Positions 15,761-23,754 of a stretch of DNA of 32,105 bases are shown here, in pieces. The DNA lies in the NCBI GenBank assembly GCA_016180815.1, contig JACPAN010000025.1:1-32105 (forward strand), given 5' to 3'. The DNA comes from Elusimicrobiota bacterium. Its GTDB lineage: Bacteria > Elusimicrobiota > Elusimicrobia > JACQPE01. Within the stretch, counting starts at the first letter, position 1. Every line of letters begins with the position of its first letter. The notes beneath the pieces were generated by a model. The model was not told the DNA's origin. It ran no database searches and was given only the letters and a program-made list of their open reading frames with translations. Position numbers and translations under genes: made by a program.

Positions 15761-16709
15761 AATGGGAATGGCCGCCCATTTCCTCTTTAGCCAGTTCGGA
15801 CTTCAACAAAAAGCTGCCCTTGACGGCCACCTCATCGGAAACCTTCAACCCGCTGGTAACTTCCACATAGGAACCGGAACGTTCGCCGATCGTGACGGCG
15901 TTGGGAGCAAAAACGTATCGGCCCGGGGTTTTTTTCGAAGCGACAAAAACAATGGTCCGGCCTTCGTACTTTTGAATCGCGGATTCCGAAACAGCTAGCA
16001 CGGAACGCACGCTGACCCGGATCCGCCCCACAATAAACATGCCGAACTTCAACCGGCCGCCCTGGTTCGCGATATCCGCGCGCACTCGAATGGTCCTGGA
16101 ATGGGGATCGACGCGGGGGGAAATATACGTCACGATCCCGTCGAACGTCTCTTTCGGAAAAGCGGTGGCGCTGAAACGAACCGCCTGGCCTTTCTTAATC
16201 CTAGCGATGTCTTTTTCATATACGTCCAAGCTGCAGCGTAAACGCGAGATATCGGCCAAGGTGGCTACGGGAACCGCCGTGTCCAAATGGCTACCCGGAG
16301 CCACGAACAGCCCCACGACAACGCCGGGACGCGAGGCGGTCAACGCCGGGCCTTCGGCGCCGTCGGCGCCCGGACGATACACCAAAATGACATCGCCGGC
16401 ATCCACCGTATCGCCGATCGAAACCAAAATATCCGCGGCCGTGCCGGAAACCTGGGGCCGCAATTGAACCACTCGGTCGGTATCCGACGCAATTTCACCC
16501 AACGCCTCGACTTCGATGGCGAAGGAGCGGCGCGCGGCTTTTTCCGTTTTAATCCCGGCGGACAAGTATTGCTCTTGGGTCAACGACACGTTCGGCTCTT
16601 CATGATGACGATCTCCTTCGTCATGATCCCTCCCGCCGGACGCCAATAACGAAAAACTCAAACACGCCGATAAAACGCCGGCGGCTTTCAATGACGGGCC
16701 CCGCCTCAT
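15759..16709 (-). CDS. czcB: RND efflux periplasmic adaptor (membrane fusion protein, CzcB/CusB-like)
   Basis: 316 residues. The N-terminus has a hydrophobic leader with a lipobox-like LSAC, so it may be lipidated on Cys16. A His/Asp/Glu-rich segment (RDHDEGDRHHEE) follows, and the last residues are GGHSH; both are candidate metal-binding ends. The adaptor core shows a barrel-sandwich half LRPQVSGTAADILVSIGDTVDAGDVI, its second half RPGVVVGLFVAPGSHLD, the beta-barrel VYEKDIARIKKGQAVRF and SPRVDPHSRTIRVRADI typical of MFPs. The coiled-coil hairpin is nearly absent, making it shorter than CusB (~400). It connects the CzcA pump to the CzcC channel. Its start overlaps the czcC stop by four bases; the stop touches the palindrome. 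Confidence 0.9.
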   Translation of the reverse strand: MRRGPSLKAAGVLSACLSFSLLASGGRDHDEGDRHHEEPNVSLTQEQYLSAGIKTEKAARRSFAIEVEALGEIASDTDRVVQLRPQVSGTAADILVSIGDTVDAGDVILVYRPGADGAEGPALTASRPGVVVGLFVAPGSHLDTAVPVATLADISRLRCSLDVYEKDIARIKKGQAVRFSATAFPKETFDGIVTYISPRVDPHSRTIRVRADIANQGGRLKFGMFIVGRIRVSVRSVLAVSESAIQKYEGRTIVFVASKKTPGRYVFAPNAVTIGERSGSYVEVTSGLKVSDEVAVKGSFLLKSELAKEEMGGHSH

Positions 16710-17971
16710 GGCGTGAGATCCCGGGCGACCGCCTGTTCCAATAGCGCCAAGCTCACATGATGATTGCGCAATGACGCCAGATACTCGAGGGTGGCGGCCA
16801 CGAATTCGCGCCGGGCCGCGATAAAAACGAGCAGGTCATCCTCCCCGTCCATATACTGTTGCTCGGCCAAACGCATCGCTTCCGTCCCTTGGTCCAAAGC
16901 ATCGCGCCACAACCGCACCTGCTGCCCCGCCAATTCCCAATTCCAAAAAGCCTCCAGAACGTCCTGCTCGATCGAAGCCTCGACGTCGCGGCGGCGCCAC
17001 TCAACGGCTTGCTCATTGGCCCGCGCCTCGCGGCGGCGGCCCCCATATTGATTAAACAGAGGAACTTGCAAAGCCGCGCCCGCCCCCCAGCTTGGGCGGC
17101 TATCGTCCCGCGCGCCTCTTTGCCAGATAAAATTGGTCGTTAAATCAGGTCGCCAAAGATCGGCCCCGGCCAGCCGGCGGGCGATCCGGGCTCCCTGGGT
17201 TCGCGAATGAATTTCACGCAATTCCGATCGCAGGGTTGCGGCTTCCCGCGCCAGCCCAACGGCGTCCAGCGTCAATTGAATCTCCTCCGGATGCTCGGAC
17301 AATTCAACGATCCGGCCGATGGGTTCGCCCATCAGGCGATTGAGTCTGGCGCGGGCCGTTTTGACGTCGCGCTCCGCCAGCAAAACGTCGTTGCGGGCGC
17401 GTTCGGTCTCAAGACGCGCCCGGGCCACATCCGCGGCGTTGACTTGCCCCGACTGAAAACGGTCTTGAATGCGCGCCAAGAACCGCTGCTGAAATCGATG
17501 ATTCTCCTTGGCAAAAATCACGCGGTCCTCGGCCAGCGCCGCGTCCCAATAATGTTCCTTCACGCCCCGGCGAATTTCGGCCCTCAAAGCCTCCAGGCGT
17601 TCCTTGGCCGCCTCATAATCGAAACGGGCCAACGAGCGCTTCAGCGCCAGTTTGCCCAGGCTGAACGTTTGGCTGACGCCGATTTCCTTAACCGCGTCCG
17701 CTGTTTCGGTTGTTCCCCGTTCGGCTCCCTCCAGAGAAAAACCGACTTCTGGATTATTGGCCGCGCCCGCGACCGCGGTGACGGCGCGCAACGCCTCCAG
17801 TTCACGCTCCGCGGCGCGCAGAATGAAATTTGATGAAACGGCCCTCTCGATGGCGGCCTCAAGCGTGAGCGTCAACGCGGTTTTTCCGGAAGTTTCAGCC
17901 CACGCTCCGACCGCCATCAATCCAGCCGTCCCCAAAACAATCATATTCCGGGAACACCCTCCCTTGTTCAT
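16706..17971 (-). CDS. czcC: Outer-membrane efflux protein of the TolC family (CzcC-like)
   Basis: 421 residues from ATG 17971; an in-frame GTG nine bases earlier is an alternative start. A signal peptide covers about residues 1-25 (NMIVLGTAGLMAVGAWA). The remainder has the internally duplicated TolC arrangement: LTLEAAIERAVSSNFILRAAERELEAL, then FSLGKLALKRS, RFQSGQVNAADVARARLETERARND, and in the second half LQVPLFNQYGGRRREARA and QYMDGEDDLLVFIAARREF. It would be the outer-membrane channel of the metal pump. It is the first gene of the czcCBA-PII operon and is transcribed away from the methyltransferase gene. The 77-bp divergent gap has no strongly recognisable promoter or metal-regulator site, and no regulator gene is adjacent. 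Confidence 0.9.
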   Translation of the reverse strand: MNKGGCSRNMIVLGTAGLMAVGAWAETSGKTALTLTLEAAIERAVSSNFILRAAERELEALRAVTAVAGAANNPEVGFSLEGAERGTTETADAVKEIGVSQTFSLGKLALKRSLARFDYEAAKERLEALRAEIRRGVKEHYWDAALAEDRVIFAKENHRFQQRFLARIQDRFQSGQVNAADVARARLETERARNDVLLAERDVKTARARLNRLMGEPIGRIVELSEHPEEIQLTLDAVGLAREAATLRSELREIHSRTQGARIARRLAGADLWRPDLTTNFIWQRGARDDSRPSWGAGAALQVPLFNQYGGRRREARANEQAVEWRRRDVEASIEQDVLEAFWNWELAGQQVRLWRDALDQGTEAMRLAEQQYMDGEDDLLVFIAARREFVAATLEYLASLRNHHVSLALLEQAVARDLTP

Positions 17972-18048
17972 ATAAAGCACCGTCTCTCATGCTCGGCGTC
18001 TACCCAAGGTTTAGCAGGGAAAGACGGAAAAATCTAGAATCAAACCCT

Positions 18049-18906
18049 ATGCCGGAGACTCCGATTTTTAACCCTGGGCGCTTCACTCAGGAATCAAAAG
18101 AAGCCTGGAACCGGGCCGCCCGAAATTATGATGAAAAAATCGCCCGGCGTTTCTTCGAACGCTTTGCCCTGGCCATGGCGGATTGGGCCCGCCTCAAGCC
18201 CGGCGAAAACATCTTGGACGTGGCCTGCGGCTCAGGGATCGTGAGCTTCGCGGCCGCGCAACAAATCGGCTCATCGGGTTCGATCCTAGGCATCGATCTC
18301 TCGAATGAAATGATTCAATTGGCCCAGGAGCGGGCCAAGGGCATGAATGTTCAACAAATTTCGTTTAAAGAAATGAACGCGGAATCCCTGCCCCTCCCCC
18401 CGAATTCCTTCGACGCCGCTTTATGCCAATTGGGATTGATGCTTTTTGCCGAACCCAAGAAAGCCCTGCTCGAAATTAAAAAAGTCTTAAAGCCCCAGGG
18501 GCGCCTGCTGGTTTCGGTGCAAGGAACACCGGATAAAATGATTTTTACCAGCATCGTGCAGAAAACCATGGTCAAACACGCGCCCTGGCTTAAAATTCCC
18601 GGAGCGCCCACGCTCTACGCCTTCGGGCCGGCGGGCGTGTTAACGAATGCTTTCAGCGAGGCGGGCTTCGCGAACGTTGAAGAAAAACGCCTTGAAGGTA
18701 TTTTTGAATTCGACAGCTTCGAAGAATACTGGACCACGCTCATCGCCGGCGCCGGAAAAACAAAGGGAATGCTCGAAAGCCTCCCTAAAGACACTCAGGT
18801 CGTTGTTGAAAAGGACGTGCGGACACTGGCCGCTACCTACCAAAAAAATGGACGCTTGGCTCTGCCTTATGAGCTGGTGATGGCCAAGGGCCTCAAGCCC
18901 GCCTAA
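18049..18906 (+). CDS. Class I SAM-dependent methyltransferase (UbiE/Methyltransf_11-like)
   Basis: 285 residues from ATG 18049. The frame is open 60 bases further upstream, but that part lies in the divergent promoter region and is not methyltransferase-like. The fold is shown by motif I ILDVACGSGIVSFAAAQ, motif II GIDLSNEMIQLAQERA, then NAESLPLPPNSFDAALCQLGLMLF and LLEIKKVLKPQGRLLVSV. An N-terminal helical segment with WNRAARNYDEKIARR is common in UbiE-like enzymes. The substrate is unknown. The gene stands alone: divergent from czcC and convergent with korB, which ends 18 bp away. A quinone or small-molecule methylase is possible, but the context does not help. Confidence 0.85.
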   Translation: MPETPIFNPGRFTQESKEAWNRAARNYDEKIARRFFERFALAMADWARLKPGENILDVACGSGIVSFAAAQQIGSSGSILGIDLSNEMIQLAQERAKGMNVQQISFKEMNAESLPLPPNSFDAALCQLGLMLFAEPKKALLEIKKVLKPQGRLLVSVQGTPDKMIFTSIVQKTMVKHAPWLKIPGAPTLYAFGPAGVLTNAFSEAGFANVEEKRLEGIFEFDSFEEYWTTLIAGAGKTKGMLESLPKDTQVVVEKDVRTLAATYQKNGRLALPYELVMAKGLKPA

Positions 18907-18924
18907 AGAATCCGCGTACGATCC

Positions 18925-19800
18925 CTACTTTAATTCAGCGAGCAACGACTCGAACTGCTGATCCGTTAATCCGGATGAGCCGTTCCATTCGGCGGGGAAG
19001 GTTGACCCTTTAAGCTTTTCGGCGTCCAAGGTCGGGCGTTCGGTCTTCCATAAAACGCCCAATGGAATTTTTTCATTGCCCATGGAGGCTTTCTCCATGG
19101 CTGAGTTAAAATTCGCCGGATCATGGCTCTCGTCTTCCAGCTTAAAAACGCGCTTGCGGAAATAATCATAAGTATTGAGCTTATTGAATGTGACGCAAGG
19201 AGAAAAAACATCAATCAGGGAAAAGCCCTTATGGCTGATGCCCTGGCCGATGATTTTGGCCATATGGTTAGGGTCTCCGGAAAAGGCACGGGCCACGAAC
19301 GTGGCTCCCGCGGCAATCGCCAGAACAACGGGGTTAATCGGCTCTTCCAAAGAGCCCTGAGGCGTGGTTTTAGTGACATGGCCCTTCTCTGAGGTCGGCG
19401 AGATTTGGCCCGTGGTCAATCCGTACACCTCATTGTTCATCACAATATAAGTGATGTTTAAATTCCGACGCATGGCATGGATGAAATGGCCGATGCCGAT
19501 GCCGTAACCGTCGCCGTCACCGCCGGTTACGACGACATGAAGGTTGGGGTTGGCGAGTTTGACGCCGGTGGCCACGGGGATGGACCGGCCGTGCAGGCTA
19601 TGAAAACCATAAGTGCGGATAAACCCGGGAAGATTCGATGAGCAGCCGATGCCCGACACCACGGCCACGTCCTTAGGAGCGATGCCGGTCTGGGTCAATC
19701 CCTTGATCAGACCCGATAGAACCGCAAAATCCCCGCAACTGGGGCACCAATCCGGCTTGGTCTCCGAACGAAATTGAGCTTCAGTGATGGAGGCCGGCAT
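18925..19800 (-). CDS. korB: 2-oxoacid:ferredoxin oxidoreductase, beta subunit
   Basis: 291 residues, the size of two-subunit KorB-type enzymes. DWCPSCGDFAVL near residue 17 matches the Cys motif (W-C-P-G-C-G) that helps hold a 4Fe-4S cluster, with Ser and Asp replacing the usual Gly and His. The thiamine-diphosphate site shows GGDGDGYGIGIGH and VMNNEVYGLTTGQISPTS. With the alpha subunit it decarboxylates a 2-oxoacid (2-oxoglutarate or pyruvate) to the acyl-CoA, reducing ferredoxin. ATG at 19800 overlaps the korA end by 20 bp, so the two are translationally coupled. No separate ferredoxin-like delta subunit is present, as is usual for the KorAB form. Confidence 0.93.
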   Translation of the reverse strand: MPASITEAQFRSETKPDWCPSCGDFAVLSGLIKGLTQTGIAPKDVAVVSGIGCSSNLPGFIRTYGFHSLHGRSIPVATGVKLANPNLHVVVTGGDGDGYGIGIGHFIHAMRRNLNITYIVMNNEVYGLTTGQISPTSEKGHVTKTTPQGSLEEPINPVVLAIAAGATFVARAFSGDPNHMAKIIGQGISHKGFSLIDVFSPCVTFNKLNTYDYFRKRVFKLEDESHDPANFNSAMEKASMGNEKIPLGVLWKTERPTLDAEKLKGSTFPAEWNGSSGLTDQQFESLLAELK

Positions 19801-21544
19801 CAGTCACTCCATAAGGCGTCAACAGCGTTTCTCGATTCTTCGCTTTTCCCGCATACGCGCGTTCGATCACTTCCCAGGTGTTCTCCAAATAAAAAGGCTC
19901 CCCGTCGTATTTCAGGCAATGATAAGGGATGTCGATGCCCGTTTCCTGGCGGATCAAGCGGCCCATTTGGCCCGTAAAATTCGCCTCGATCAACAATGTT
20001 TTTTTAGCTTTTTTCAAAACAGAAGCGACTTCCTCGGCGCGAAAAGGCCAAACGCTTCTGATGGCCAAGGCATTGATTTTTTTCCCTGTTTCCCGGCCGC
20101 GCTCAACCAAAGCGGACAATAGGTTATACATGGAGCCCCAGCCGATCAACGTTAATTGGGCGTTCTGGTCCCCTAGCAACACATTAGGGGGCATTTCCCG
20201 CATCACCCCGTCCATTTTGCGCATACGTTTTTCCATCATTTTTTTGCGGATGACGGGATTCGTCTCAACATCCGAAATCAAAAATCCGCGCTCATCATGC
20301 TCGTCCGATCCCGCCGTAAAAATAAAGTAATCGTCCATGCCCGGTTTGGCGCGCGGCGAAACACCCGTAGGCGTGAATAGATAACGCTTGAATTTATCGC
20401 CGTTGGTTTTAGCCCATTCGCCCCTATCGATAGGCAACCGCTTTAATTCACCGGCATCCAGCGTCTCATTGTGTTCCGATAAAAGAAGATCGGAGATCAT
20501 CAAAACCGGCATTTGATAACGGTCCGCCAGGTTCAATGCCGCCTGCGCCATATTAAACGCATCCGCGACATCAAGTGGGGCGATCACGGCCCTGGGATAA
20601 TCACCCTGGCCGGCTCCCAACACCTGAAATAAATCTCCCTGTTCTGTTTTCGTGGGCACCCCGGTCGAGGGACCGGCGCGGCAGACATTGATGACCACCA
20701 GCGGCGTTTCCGTCATGGCCGCCAGGCCCACCGCTTCCGTCATCAAAGCGAAACCGCCGCCTGAAGTCGCCACCATGGAGCGCGCCCCGGCGAAAGAAGC
20801 GCCGATGGCCATATTGATGACGCTGATCTCATCTTCGGGCTGCATCACCGCAATACCCAATTTCTGGGCGTGATCCGCCATCCAATGAAGAACGCCGGAA
20901 GCCGGGGTCATCGGGTAAGCCGCGTAAAAACGCACGCCGCCCTGCGCTCCGCCTAATGCCAGGGCTTGATTGCCGGTCATCAGGCAATAGGATTTCTCGG
21001 TCATCGGCATTTTAAAGCGCCCCGCGAATTCTTCGGCCCGGCCCGCGCCTTCTCTGGCCGCCTTTAAATTCGCCTCCTGCACTTCTTTGGATTTTTTCCC
21101 GAAGGTTTCCAAAATGGCTTTTTCTAATTTCTCCAAAGGAAGGCCGCACAGCTTCAGCGCCGCGCCCAAAAAAACCACGTTTTGCATGAGCGGGTTGGGA
21201 ACGATTTCCGAAATCGGCATGCCGATGCCGGTGATTCCGGCTGGGCATTTCGCCCGGTCCGAATTAAAAAGAAGAACGGCTTTTTGATTGGCCCAAGGCT
21301 GATGCCGGGTGACGGCATCCGTATTTAAAGCCATCAAAATATCCCAACGATCACCGTTCAACCAAGCTTTTTTGTCCGACACGCGGACCTGCGCGTAAAC
21401 GTAGCCCCCGCGAATCGCGGATTGATAAGAATTGTAAATATAGACATGGAGTCCGGAGCGGGCCGCGATTTTACCCAGCATCTCGGAGGTGGACTGCACG
21501 CCGTCGCCGGCGGCTCCGGCGATCCAAATATCAACAACCGGCAA
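19781..21544 (-). CDS. korA: 2-oxoacid:ferredoxin oxidoreductase, alpha subunit (gamma-alpha fusion)
   Basis: 587 residues from TTG 21544, chosen because AAGGAGG lies at 21559-21553, eight bases upstream; an in-frame TTG at 21568 would place that Shine-Dalgarno sequence inside the gene. The N-terminal ~190 residues are the gamma domain (IAGAAGDGVQSTSEMLGKIA, YNSYQSAIRGG). The alpha part starts near TGNQALALGGAQGGVRFYAAYPMTPAS, which binds the pyrimidine side of thiamine diphosphate, followed by EDEISVINMAIGASFAGA and CRAGPSTGVPTKTEQGDL. The C-terminal domain has LIEANFTGQMGRLIRQETG. Oxygen-sensitive metabolism is implied. A canonical sigma-54 promoter lies 80 bp upstream (21625-21641). Confidence 0.93.
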   Translation of the reverse strand: MPVVDIWIAGAAGDGVQSTSEMLGKIAARSGLHVYIYNSYQSAIRGGYVYAQVRVSDKKAWLNGDRWDILMALNTDAVTRHQPWANQKAVLLFNSDRAKCPAGITGIGMPISEIVPNPLMQNVVFLGAALKLCGLPLEKLEKAILETFGKKSKEVQEANLKAAREGAGRAEEFAGRFKMPMTEKSYCLMTGNQALALGGAQGGVRFYAAYPMTPASGVLHWMADHAQKLGIAVMQPEDEISVINMAIGASFAGARSMVATSGGGFALMTEAVGLAAMTETPLVVINVCRAGPSTGVPTKTEQGDLFQVLGAGQGDYPRAVIAPLDVADAFNMAQAALNLADRYQMPVLMISDLLLSEHNETLDAGELKRLPIDRGEWAKTNGDKFKRYLFTPTGVSPRAKPGMDDYFIFTAGSDEHDERGFLISDVETNPVIRKKMMEKRMRKMDGVMREMPPNVLLGDQNAQLTLIGWGSMYNLLSALVERGRETGKKINALAIRSVWPFRAEEVASVLKKAKKTLLIEANFTGQMGRLIRQETGIDIPYHCLKYDGEPFYLENTWEVIERAYAGKAKNRETLLTPYGVTDAGLHH

Positions 21545-21624
21545 AAATTTTGCCTCCTTCTTTCTCAAACTGATTGTAACTCTTGACTTATCCTGCCGCC
21601 AGGGGCAATTTACCTAATTCTTTT

Positions 21625-21641
21625 TGCAACAAAAGTGCCAA
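21625..21641 (-). promoter_or_regulatory. Sigma-54 (-24/-12) promoter of korAB
   Basis: On the minus strand the sequence reads TTGGCACTTTTGTTGCA, which matches the consensus TTGGCACG-N4-TTGCW at every strongly conserved base. The invariant GG and GC are exactly ten bases apart. Transcription would start near 21614, giving a ~70-base leader before the korA start at 21544. An activator site is not obvious upstream; that region is occupied by tRNA-Ser on the other strand. Confidence 0.75.
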
Positions 21642-21720
21642 CCAAAGACACCTCCCGCTACCGAATAAAACCCGCTTATGGGATAATAAACATCGTCTCG
21701 CTGAATTTTCATTGTTGTTT

Positions 21721-21808
21721 GGAGAGATGGCCGAGCGGTTGAAGGCGCAGGTCTCGAAAACCTGTAGGGTCTTTATGGCCCTCGTGGGTTCGAATCCCAC
21801 TCTCTCCG
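21721..21808 (+). tRNA. tRNA-Ser (anticodon CGA)
   Basis: The acceptor strands GGAGAGA/TCTCTCC pair, the anticodon stem CAGGT/ACCTG encloses loop CTCGAAA (anticodon CGA, codon UCG), and a long variable arm (TAGGGTCTTTATGGCCCTC) is present as expected for serine tRNAs. The T arm carries GGTTCGAATCC. CCA is not encoded. DNA of a different character begins directly downstream, which suggests use of this tRNA as an integration point. Confidence 0.96.
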
Positions 21809-21857
21809 CATTGCGTTACTCGTTTCAAACCCTTGGTTAGCTTTACCGCCTTTCTTT

Positions 21858-22292
21858 GTGGCCGGATATTTACGCCAACCTGACAAAGCGCGAGAAAGAG
21901 GTTTTTCTTTAAGAACGCCGCTTCCCGATCTAGTCATAAAACACCAAGGCCGCTGGATGCGGGTCGAGGTGGGGCTCTCAAAAAAAAGCCGCAAACGCTA
22001 CGCCAGGATGTGGGACAGACTCAAACCCGCCAGCCGCGAGCCGGCAATGGGAATTATCTATGTCTGCCTTAACCAACACCTCAAGACAAGAATCCTAACC
22101 ATTGCCAAGGATGCTTACTATCCAGGAATCCTGGCGGCTTCGATTGAAGAGACCCTGGCCAGTACCCATGAAATGACGTTTTCCAATTTTGAAGGCCGCT
22201 GTTTAAGACTGTTGAAAGCCCCCGCTGGCAAGACTTTGGCGATGGCATATCCAGGGGCCGCACATTTTAACGGTTCGTATGGTCTAAAATAA
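21858..22292 (+). pseudogene. Truncated ORF, possible remnant of a plasmid replication-relaxation/mobilisation protein
   Basis: 144 residues from GTG 21858 without a Shine-Dalgarno sequence. The reading frame is open upstream through the tRNA-Ser, so the N-terminus looks cut off. The segment LPDLVIKHQGRWMRVEVGLSKKSRKRYARMW has the pattern P-D-x-x-(I/V)...(V/L)-E-V...K-S...R-Y seen in the C-terminal half of replication-relaxation family proteins of mobile elements; this resemblance is from memory and is weak. A beta strand MGIIYVCLN follows. Position beside a tRNA and before an AlbA_2 regulator gene supports a mobile-element origin. It might instead be a short functional gene of unknown role. 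Confidence 0.45.
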
Positions 22293-22314
22293 GCTGTTCC
22301 CTTCATTGGTAAAC

Positions 22315-23754
22315 ATGAATAAAAAAGAATTAAGGCGGCTCGTGGCCAAAGGCGAAGGGCCTCAGCTTGAATTTAAGCGTTCCACGGGCGAATTAAAGGA
22401 AGCCCTGCAAACAGCCTGCGCTTTTTTAAATGGAGAGGGCGGCCAAGTGCTTATCGGCGTCAAGCCGGACGGAGCCATCACGGGCCAGCAAGTCGCCGAC
22501 AAGACCCTGCGTGAAATCGCCCAAGCCATAGATGGCTTTGAACCTCCGGCACGCATCAGAACGGAGCGAGTTAGCTTAAAAAAAGGCCTTGAAGTCCTTG
22601 TTTTGCACGCCGACAGTATTTACGATTCCATTCCTTTTTCCTTTGCAGGGAGAGCCTATGAACGCATTGAGAGTACCACTCGGGTCATGCCCCAGAAGCG
22701 CTATGAGCAACTTCTCCTTGCGAGGATGCATAGCAAGCGTCGTTGGGAGAATCAGCAAGCAGAGGGAACGAGCATTCGGGACATTGACCGGGAAGAGGTT
22801 TATCGGTTCGTGAAAGAGGCGCGCTTTGCGGACAGACTCATAGGGCCAGCAGGCAGGGACTTGGGAGCTATTCTTGGACGACTCGGAGTAGCGGAAAAGG
22901 GAAAGATTTTTCGAGCAGCCGTAGTTCTATTTGGAAAGCGCTTTCTTCCGGATTTTCCTCAATGTGAACTTCGGATGGCCCGCTTTCGCGGCAAGGATAA
23001 AACAGAATTTCTGGATCAGCGGCAAATTCGGGGGCCAGCCTTTAAACTACTCGGAGAAGCTTACCTTTTCTGCCAACGCCACTTCCCTTTGCCAGGTCGC
23101 ATTGAGATGGGAAGCATGGTGCGAGTGGACCGCCCCCTTATCCCAACGGAAGCAATACGCGAAATACTGGTTAATGCCTTGATACACCGGGACTATACCA
23201 TTGCGGGCGGAGCCATATCGCTTGCTATTTTTGATGACCGGGTTGAAGTCTGGAGCGCCGGCACTTTACCAGCGGGCATAACCCCTGCCGCCTTATCCCG
23301 CGAGCATCAATCAATTCAACGCAACCCTATTATTGCCGAAGTTTTCCATCGCGCTGGGCTTATAGAAAAGTGGGGACGAGGAACAAACCGCGTGATTGAG
23401 CAGTGCCGTAAACATGGCATCCCTCCACCCAAATTTCACGAAATAACCGGCGCGACAGTCGTTAAGTTTAGAGTCAATGTTGGACGTACCATACAAGTCA
23501 CCGAACAAGTCGCCATACAAGTCACCGAACAAGTCGTTGCGCTCTTAAAGGCTGCCCATGAGCCGCATTCCAGCAAAAAACTTCAAGAAATTATCAAATT
23601 GAAAAATCGCCCCCACTTCCAAATGGCCTACCTTGAACCTCTTTTGGCTGCTGGCTGGCTTGAAATGACCATTCCCGGAAAGCCCAACAGCCGCCTTCAA
23701 CGTTACCGCACAACCGCGTCTGGCGCCACGGCGCTTACAAGAAATAAATTTTGA
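22315..23754 (+). CDS. AlbA_2 (Schlafen-like) domain ATP-binding regulator
   Basis: 479 residues from ATG 22315 (a TTG nine bases upstream is in frame). The N-terminal AlbA_2 domain is shown by GPQLEFKRSTGELKEALQTA and FLNGEGGQVLIGV near residues 14-48. The middle has a HATPase_c_4 module: TEAIREILVNALIHRDY (N-box), DDRVEVWSAGTLPAG and RNPIIAEVFHRAGLIEKWGRGTNRV. The C-terminal part is a predicted winged helix preceded by a duplicated I-Q-V-T-E-Q-V-A linker. Proteins with this architecture are annotated as putative transcriptional regulators or RecG-like helicase relatives and are common in mobile and defence-rich regions; exact function is unknown. Base use is poorer in GC than its neighbours, consistent with transfer. 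Confidence 0.85.
   Translation: MNKKELRRLVAKGEGPQLEFKRSTGELKEALQTACAFLNGEGGQVLIGVKPDGAITGQQVADKTLREIAQAIDGFEPPARIRTERVSLKKGLEVLVLHADSIYDSIPFSFAGRAYERIESTTRVMPQKRYEQLLLARMHSKRRWENQQAEGTSIRDIDREEVYRFVKEARFADRLIGPAGRDLGAILGRLGVAEKGKIFRAAVVLFGKRFLPDFPQCELRMARFRGKDKTEFLDQRQIRGPAFKLLGEAYLFCQRHFPLPGRIEMGSMVRVDRPLIPTEAIREILVNALIHRDYTIAGGAISLAIFDDRVEVWSAGTLPAGITPAALSREHQSIQRNPIIAEVFHRAGLIEKWGRGTNRVIEQCRKHGIPPPKFHEITGATVVKFRVNVGRTIQVTEQVAIQVTEQVVALLKAAHEPHSSKKLQEIIKLKNRPHFQMAYLEPLLAAGWLEMTIPGKPNSRLQRYRTTASGATALTRNKF
23489..23536 (+). repeat. Perfect 24-bp tandem duplication within the AlbA_2 gene
   Basis: Two identical adjacent 24-base units (23489-23512 and 23513-23536) encode I-Q-V-T-E-Q-V-A twice, at the linker before the winged helix. 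Each unit also contains two near copies of ACAAGTC. The duplication is in frame, so copy number could vary by slippage without breaking the protein. Confidence 0.9.

Noticed and set aside
21858-22292. Attachment-site repeat (attR) for the tRNA-Ser islet.
   Set aside because: No copy of the tRNA 3' end (TTCGAATCCCACTCTCTCC) was found between 21809 and 24200.
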